From the NCBI GenBank assembly GCA_030632465.1, contig DAOVUR010000048.1, positions 1 through 10,253 of the forward strand: a stretch of 10,253 nucleotides of DNA. The letters run 5' to 3'. Both the position numbers and the translations under genes were made by a program. Below the pieces are notes generated by a model, which worked only from the letters and a program-made list of their open reading frames with translations, did not search any database and was not told the origin of the DNA. Source of the DNA: a bacterium (GTDB taxonomy: Bacteria > Verrucomicrobiota > Kiritimatiellia > UBA8416 > CAMZLY01). Positions 5,411-10,253 of this stretch are shown here, one piece after another. The first letter of the stretch is position 1. Each line of letters opens with the position of its first letter.

Positions 5411-8400
5411 ATGAAGCATACAATAGACAAAAGCATCCGCACCGCTATAAGCACAATCTTATTTCTCTTTATTTGTGCCGCACATTGTTTTTCTGCCGAT
5501 TGGCCGCAATATGGTCACGACTCTAAACGAAGCTTTCAAACAGATGAAGCGATGCCGAGTACACTACAACTTCAGTGGAGCAGGCAGCTGGCTACTCCTA
5601 GCGCGGCCTGGCCTAAGGGGCAGGAAAAGCTACAGTTTGATTCAGCATACGCACCTATTGTTGTTGGTGAAATAATGTTTGTTGCATCTATGGTGTCTGA
5701 TTCTGTCACCGCTTATAATACAGATTCTGGCGAAGAGCAGTGGCGCTTCTATACTGATGGTCCTGTCCGATTTGCTCCTGTTGCTTGGGGTGATCGTGTT
5801 GCTTTTGCTTCTGATGATGGATATCTCTACTGCGTCTCGGCTGATACCGGAAAACTTGTCTGGAAGGTAAGTGGTGCACCTCGTAATAATAAGATTATTG
5901 GCAACCATAGACTAATCAGCAGTTGGCCGGCTCGTGGCGGCCCAGCATTACTGGATGGTAAAATCTATTTTGGGGCAGGAATATGGCCTTTTATGGGCGT
6001 ATTCATCTACTGTATTGATGCCGATACAGGCAAGACTCTCTGGGTTAACAGCAACAGCGGTACTACATGGATGAACCAGCCGCATGGTGGCGCGGGTGCA
6101 TTCTCCGGCGTGTCGGCACATGGCTATATAGCAGCGTCAGACGAACGAGTCATTGTGCCAACAGGGCGTAGCACGCCAGCTGGCTTCGATGCGAAGACGG
6201 GCGAATACCTATTCTTTCTGCATGCTGAAAATAAAAGTAGTGGCGGTTTCGAGGCAACTATAAGTGGCAATTATTTTTACAATAATAATAAGTGCTACAA
6301 CCTAGAAAATGGGCAGAATAATCGGCAAGGTCCAAGCTACTGGAAAAACGAGGAAAGCTGTATGTTAAAAGCTGATGGCAAAACCTATAGCTGTGATGGT
6401 GGTAAAATTGTAGATGAACAGGGAAAAGTTATAGCTACTTTTGAGGGAGTAGCATGGAATGTGATATTGGCTAATGAAAAACTGTATATATCTACATACG
6501 ACGGTAAAATATACTGCTTTGCTACAGCGTCTAGTGCTAATAACAAAGAGTATACATTGGCACAAGCAGCGATTATTGAATCATCAAAATATTGGCAAGC
6601 TATGGTGAAAACGATACTTACTAGAGGTGTCGATAACCATGGATATTGTTTAGTTCTAGGACTAGGCGGAGAACAGCTTATAGAATCACTTATTAAGCAG
6701 AGCGAGATGCATATCATCGTAATCGAAGCTGATGCTCTTAAACTCAATAAGTGGCGCACAAAAATGGATCAAGCGGGTCTATACGGCAATCGAGTAACCG
6801 CACTCTGCGGCAGTCCATTCTCAAGCAGCTTACCTCCATATATTGCTGATATGATAATATCTGAAGATATTGACGCTGCTGGTTTTACATCCGCAGAAAC
6901 ATCACCTGCAAATATCCTCAATAGCCTTAGACCTTATGGTGGCATAGCATACTTATTTGCTAAGCCGGAAAAGATCAGCCAAATATTTGCTGACTTCAAA
7001 AAGGTAGATATAAATAGCGTCACAATTCAATCAGGCAAAAAACTTATTCAGGCAACGAGACGGGGCGCATTATTAGGTGCCGGTTCCTGGACACACCACT
7101 ATAGTGATGCGGGCAATAGCCTAATGTCTCAAGACAGCCTTGTGAAAACACCATTAGGTCTTCTATGGTTTGGTGGTCCATCCAATGATGCTATCTTGCC
7201 TCGCCATGGACATGGGCCATCACCAGAGATTGTTGGTGGGCGACTATTTATTGAAGGTGCCGATATCTTACGAGCCGTTGACGTATATACAGGCAGACTG
7301 CTGTGGGAAAAGAAAAAGAAGAACATAGGTGCATATTATGATAATACAGCGCACCATCCCGGGGCTGGAGCTATTGGTGGCAACTATGTATCACTCGCAG
7401 ATGCTGTATATCTTATGAGTCCTGAAGCATGCTACAAACTAGATCCCGCCACTGGTAAAACAGTGCAAACATTCACCATGCCCAAAAAGAATGGCAAGAT
7501 GCAAAAATGGAGCAGCTTAAGAATTATAGGCGATCTCCTAATAGCCACTGCTGGACCAATGGAGTCAGAAGGATCAGCGAGCTACTCTAATAGACTGCCG
7601 GACTTTCTGAAGAAGTTTATGCATAGCCCTGATTATTCAACGACCAGTAAGACACTAGTAGTTATCAATAGGCATACTGGCAAGATATTATGGGAGCGTA
7701 ACGCAGAGTCTGGCTTTAGGCATAACGCTATTGCCGCAGGCGACAATAAACTCTTCTGTATAGATTATATTCGTGATCCCGAAAATGAAAATGCGCAAGC
7801 AGGTACAATTTACGCATTAGATGCAACTACTGGAAAACTACTCTGGAAAACTACCACCAACGTATATGGCACGTGGCTAGGTTATGCAGCCGAACATAAA
7901 CTTCTAGTTCAAGCCGGTAGTAGCAATCGTGATAGAGCGCCAGATGAATCACGACAAGGAATCTCGGTATATAAATCGCAAACTGGTAAAATTGTGTGGG
8001 AAGATCTCGAACAAGCATATAACGGCCCGCTACTATTGTGGAAAGATGAGTTAATAACAAATGGTAATAGAGGTTATGGCATTAATATTAAGACTGGCGC
8101 AATAAATGATTGGTCATGGGCGCGATCCTATGGATGTAACACAGCTATAGCCAGCCTAAACCTATTAACATTTAGATCAGGCGCTGCTGGATTCTACGAC
8201 CTATCAAATCATGGTGGCACTGGCAACATTGGTGGATTCAAGGCCGGCTGCACATCCAATATTATACCAGCTGATGGCGTTCTTAATGCGCCAGACTATA
8301 CTAGAACATGTAGCTGTAGTTACCAGAACCAGACATCTCTCGCCATGGTACATATGCCAGATGTAGAAGTATGGACATTTGGCGGAGAGCTGGATGACAA

Positions 8401-8950
8401 TGGTCGTATCGGACTCAACTTTGGTGCACCCGGCAATCGTAAAGATGACCATGGTACATTCTGGCAAGCGCAACGAGTTGCTGTTAATCAACCCACTATA
8501 GGTCCCAGACACTTTTTGACCAATACGAAGGTTTATATGGAACTTCCTGACAGCCAGTTTGAAAATAATGTTTCTGTCGCAATTGATGCTGCCAGTAACT
8601 TTAGGCACCACTCACTCATGCTAAAAGATGGAGAGCTAAACTGGGTTGCTGCTTCTGGCGTAAACGATATCAGAAAACTTACCATTGATCTTCCAGAAGG
8701 AATATACAATATCAAGCTCTACTTCTGCGAACCTATCAATAGCACCACTATAGGTAAACGCGTATTTGATGTTTCAATACAGGGTAAGAAGGTTTTAGAT
8801 AATCTTGATATCACAAAGGAAGCTGGCGGCACATTAACCGGCATAGTCAAAGAGTTTAAAGCTATCGATATATCAACAGCACTAGAGCTAACCTTTACGG
8901 CAGATACTGGCAGCGCGGTTATCTCCGGCATAGAGCTTGTCAAGCAGTAA
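5411..8950 (+). CDS. Exported PQQ-type beta-propeller protein with Rossmann-like insert and malectin-like C-terminus
   Basis: A 1179-residue protein. Residues 1-29 are a signal peptide ending near CFSA; mature DWPQYGHD is a typical start of PQQ/BamB-like propellers. First propeller part (30-375): blade signatures with an aspartate and 'TGK.LW' such as 'VSADTGKLVW' (142-151) and 'IDADTGKTLW' (202-211). Residues about 385-555 break the pattern and look like a methyltransferase-type Rossmann fold: LVLGLGG (414-420) followed by IVIEAD (436-441). The propeller resumes from GSWTHHYSDAGNS (558-570), with 'VDVYTGRLLW' (623-632) and later 'INRHTGKILW'-type blades. A Cys-rich 'TRTCSCSYQNQTS' block and an 'FGAPGNRKDDHG' block follow. 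The last 150 or so residues (KRVFDVSIQGKKVLDNLDI, KEAGG) resemble a malectin-like carbohydrate-binding domain. This arrangement is known in PVC bacteria, but its function is not. There is no CxxCH heme site. The start at 5411 is chosen over 5330 because the signal peptide begins there and AAGG lies 10 nt upstream. Confidence 0.9.
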   Translation: MKHTIDKSIRTAISTILFLFICAAHCFSADWPQYGHDSKRSFQTDEAMPSTLQLQWSRQLATPSAAWPKGQEKLQFDSAYAPIVVGEIMFVASMVSDSVTAYNTDSGEEQWRFYTDGPVRFAPVAWGDRVAFASDDGYLYCVSADTGKLVWKVSGAPRNNKIIGNHRLISSWPARGGPALLDGKIYFGAGIWPFMGVFIYCIDADTGKTLWVNSNSGTTWMNQPHGGAGAFSGVSAHGYIAASDERVIVPTGRSTPAGFDAKTGEYLFFLHAENKSSGGFEATISGNYFYNNNKCYNLENGQNNRQGPSYWKNEESCMLKADGKTYSCDGGKIVDEQGKVIATFEGVAWNVILANEKLYISTYDGKIYCFATASSANNKEYTLAQAAIIESSKYWQAMVKTILTRGVDNHGYCLVLGLGGEQLIESLIKQSEMHIIVIEADALKLNKWRTKMDQAGLYGNRVTALCGSPFSSSLPPYIADMIISEDIDAAGFTSAETSPANILNSLRPYGGIAYLFAKPEKISQIFADFKKVDINSVTIQSGKKLIQATRRGALLGAGSWTHHYSDAGNSLMSQDSLVKTPLGLLWFGGPSNDAILPRHGHGPSPEIVGGRLFIEGADILRAVDVYTGRLLWEKKKKNIGAYYDNTAHHPGAGAIGGNYVSLADAVYLMSPEACYKLDPATGKTVQTFTMPKKNGKMQKWSSLRIIGDLLIATAGPMESEGSASYSNRLPDFLKKFMHSPDYSTTSKTLVVINRHTGKILWERNAESGFRHNAIAAGDNKLFCIDYIRDPENENAQAGTIYALDATTGKLLWKTTTNVYGTWLGYAAEHKLLVQAGSSNRDRAPDESRQGISVYKSQTGKIVWEDLEQAYNGPLLLWKDELITNGNRGYGINIKTGAINDWSWARSYGCNTAIASLNLLTFRSGAAGFYDLSNHGGTGNIGGFKAGCTSNIIPADGVLNAPDYTRTCSCSYQNQTSLAMVHMPDVEVWTFGGELDDNGRIGLNFGAPGNRKDDHGTFWQAQRVAVNQPTIGPRHFLTNTKVYMELPDSQFENNVSVAIDAASNFRHHSLMLKDGELNWVAASGVNDIRKLTIDLPEGIYNIKLYFCEPINSTTIGKRVFDVSIQGKKVLDNLDITKEAGGTLTGIVKEFKAIDISTALELTFTADTGSAVISGIELVKQ

Positions 8951-8970
8951 AACAGGCCTCCGAGCCTGTT
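8951..8970. terminator. Hairpin directly after the propeller gene
   Basis: AACAGGC (8951-8957) and GCCTGTT (8964-8970) form a perfect 7-bp stem with a 6-nt loop, beginning at the base after the TAA stop. No T-run follows on the plus strand, while a short TTTT follows on the minus strand. It may be a weak terminator or a 3' mRNA stabiliser. Confidence 0.45.
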
Positions 8971-9124
8971 CCGCTGTACGCTGCAGAGGCGTGTGTGGGT
9001 TTGCGGGAGACATAGGCTTTCACACACTCACATACTCGCACACATGGCTGGAAGGATTCGTTTCTCTCAACCGTTCCAACCCTACAGTTCTCCCTGTCTC
9101 GTTAGAGTACGCACACTGTAAGAG

Positions 9125-9152
9125 GGCGGGAATGGTTGAAGACCTTCCCGCC
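9125..9152. repeat. Hairpin GGCGGGAA / TTCCCGCC
   Basis: A perfect 8-bp stem (9125-9132 with 9145-9152) around a 12-nt loop in which GG and CC can pair further. It lacks an adjacent T-run. Confidence 0.5.
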
Positions 9153-9183
9153 GGTTTCTCGCACACATGGCGTCACTCAACCT

Positions 9184-9217
9184 GCCCGCATTGCTTCGCA
9201 AAGCGATGCAGGCGGGC
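9184..9217. repeat. REP-like GC-rich palindrome
   Basis: GCATTGCTT (9188-9196) pairs with AAGCGATGC (9201-9209) around CGCA, and GCCC (9184-9187) with GGGC (9214-9217), with a small bulge; CCTGC (9181-9185) could alternatively pair with GCAGG (9208-9212). This 'CCTGCCCGCAT...GCAGGCGGG' pattern resembles extragenic palindromes frequent in environmental genomes. Confidence 0.5.
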
Positions 9218-9255
9218 TGGTCCATCCCTATAATTGATGATACCCTCGGCTTCAC

Positions 9256-9291
9256 AATAAAAAAGCCCATGTTACTCTCGCAACATGGGCT
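9256..9291 (-). terminator. Rho-independent terminator of the FG-GAP gene
   Basis: On the minus strand AGCCCATGTT (9291-9282) and AACATGGGCT (9273-9264) form a perfect 10-bp stem with an 8-nt loop, directly followed by a T-rich tail TTTTTTATT (from the stem's last T onward). It starts 22 nt after the FG-GAP stop codon. On the plus strand the tail is only TTCTAATTTTT, so it may also stop transcripts from the propeller gene, less efficiently. Confidence 0.88.
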
Positions 9292-9313
9292 TCTAATTTT
9301 TACTTTACTACTT

Positions 9314-10253
9314 CTAGAAAAGATCTAGCTTGATAGGCTGGTCTTCAATGGAGATAACTTTTTTCTGCTCTTTGCCATTTGGCAATTTCCATTTAATCGT
9401 AATCTCTGCACCTGGCTCAGACTGACCAAAGAATGCTTCGCTTGAACCTGCAACTACATTCCATGCACCAAGACCACGCTGCTCAGTTGCTCCAGTAACC
9501 TTAACTGGTCCAACCACACCTGAAGCGCGCTTAATATTCACACGCAATACAATTGGATCATATGCATCAATGTCATTCGCAAAAACATATACTTCACCAT
9601 TTTTAAGAACGAGCACCTGATCCTGTGCACCATCATTATTAACATCTGCAACAATACCGGCCTGCTGCCCTTCTGTCTCAATATTGTCATCTAGCAAGCA
9701 CTGTTCGTTAATATCAATTGAATGTGCATGACCAAAGCTACGGAAACCACGATTAAAGAAAATCTGCGGTCCTACGTTGGCATCTGCTGAATAGCCCATG
9801 TATACATCTTGCATACCGTCATTGTTAACATCGCATGTGTTACCGAAGATAGCGCTAGGCTTAGATATGTAAGCAACTTCACCTGAAATATGAATTTTGC
9901 TTTTGAAGTTTAACCCAGGGTAATTATGCCACAATGTACATCCGTCAGCGGATATACAGAAAACATCTAAACGACCATCCATATCATAGTCACCAATAAA
10001 AGCATCCGCAGGAGCACTATTAAGTGCGATCGGACAAGCTGTAGCTTTTCCGAAAGATGCTGCTGCTTTACCCAATAAGATAAGACTGCTGGTTGAGCCA
10101 GTCTGAATGATGTCAGCTTTTCCGTCGTCATCAAAATCTGCTACGAGACATCTACCCACTACACCTAGCCCAGATACATCTGCCGCAACAGGTGCTGATG
10201 TGAATGCACCTTTAGCATCCTGCTTTAATAATACAGGGCCTTTCTTTGTGCTA
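9314..10253 (-). CDS. FG-GAP/VCBS repeat protein with ASPIC/UnbV-like C-terminus, 5' end outside window
   Basis: The frame is open from the window edge, giving 312 residues and the stop; the N-terminus is missing. A GTG at 10159 could be mistaken for a start, but it lies inside continuous coding sequence ('FTSAPVAADVSGLG' precedes it). Four FG-GAP-type calcium loops are visible: DFDDDGKAD, DYDMDGRLD, DVNNDGMQD and DVNNDGAQD, each followed by a hydrophobic strand, as in integrin-like beta-propellers. The last 80 residues, with 'RGLGAWNVVAGSS' and 'FGQSEPGAEITIKWKLPNG', resemble the ASPIC/UnbV domain that often ends such proteins (CRTAC1-like). Proteins of this kind are usually exported and bind calcium or partner proteins or glycans; no enzymatic residues are seen. 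The gene converges with the beta-propeller gene and ends in its own strong terminator. Confidence 0.88.
   Translation of the reverse strand, partial: STKKGPVLLKQDAKGAFTSAPVAADVSGLGVVGRCLVADFDDDGKADIIQTGSTSSLILLGKAAASFGKATACPIALNSAPADAFIGDYDMDGRLDVFCISADGCTLWHNYPGLNFKSKIHISGEVAYISKPSAIFGNTCDVNNDGMQDVYMGYSADANVGPQIFFNRGFRSFGHAHSIDINEQCLLDDNIETEGQQAGIVADVNNDGAQDQVLVLKNGEVYVFANDIDAYDPIVLRVNIKRASGVVGPVKVTGATEQRGLGAWNVVAGSSEAFFGQSEPGAEITIKWKLPNGKEQKKVISIEDQPIKLDLF

Larger units (their letters stand above)
8971..9255. other. Palindrome-rich, GC-richer convergent intergenic DNA
   Basis: No gene is supported. The stretch contains GTGTGTG/CACACAC (8991-8997, 9021-9027), a 13-bp direct repeat TCGCACACATGGC (9036-9048, 9159-9171), and the two hairpins at 9125-9152 and 9184-9217. 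A 98-codon plus frame from 8937 and a 62-codon minus frame from 9270 cross these structures and have no family look. Confidence 0.55.

Noticed and set aside
8937..9233. 98-codon plus-strand frame after the propeller gene
   Set aside because: It overlaps the propeller end, crosses several hairpins and shows no domain or ribosome site.
9314..10159. Complete FG-GAP gene starting at the GTG at 10159
   Set aside because: The frame continues without a stop to the window edge, with protein-like sequence; the gene is truncated by the window.

Overview
The window looks like a piece of chromosome from a Gram-negative-type environmental bacterium. The best guess is the PVC superphylum (Lentisphaerota, Kiritimatiellota, Planctomycetota or Verrucomicrobiota). 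The basis is its three large exported repeat proteins: a right-handed beta-helix protein with the N-terminal 'MKTLQQVEPR' block and the C-terminal 'GPWDNFEF' tail, a giant PQQ-type beta-propeller protein carrying a Rossmann-like insert and a malectin-like tail, and an FG-GAP protein with an ASPIC/UnbV-like end. These architectures are typical of that group. The phylum is inferred from protein style; no rRNA or marker gene is present. Most of the DNA is AT-rich, apart from the sulfotransferase gene and the 8951-9250 intergenic block.

Layout: (1) 36-1397, minus, exported beta-helix protein with a good promoter and ribosome binding site. (2) 1398-1746, gene-free, with two hairpins. (3) 1747-2724, minus, Fic AMP-transferase-type protein with an N-terminal helix-turn-helix, followed upstream by three copies of a 9-bp operator-like sequence. 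(4) 2904-3710, minus, GC-richer sulfotransferase. (5) 3805-4399, minus, PIN-domain toxin-like gene with a 50-aa overlapping partner. (6) 4469-5090, minus, two overlapping genes for 105-aa two-helix membrane proteins. (7) 5091-5410, a gene-free stretch holding two repeat copies, one of them a decayed 3' end of the neighbouring membrane gene. (8) 5411-8950, plus, a 1179-aa exported beta-propeller protein. (9) 8951-9313, a convergent intergenic region full of palindromes and ending in a strong terminator. (10) 9314-10253, minus, the C-terminal part of an FG-GAP protein running off the window.

The segment from about 1.7 to 5.3 kb has the character of an accessory island: small minus-strand modules (Fic, sulfotransferase, toxin-antitoxin-like pair, membrane pair), local base-composition change, dispersed direct repeats and a gene remnant. 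It sits between long genes for exported beta-helix and beta-propeller proteins. No transposase, integrase, CRISPR array, tRNA or rRNA was seen. The most interesting points are the toxin-first PIN/small-ORF pair, which is not in the usual VapBC order, the two families of direct repeats bracketing parts of the island, and the self-inhibited, possibly self-regulated HTH-Fic gene. No completely new system is proven by this sequence.
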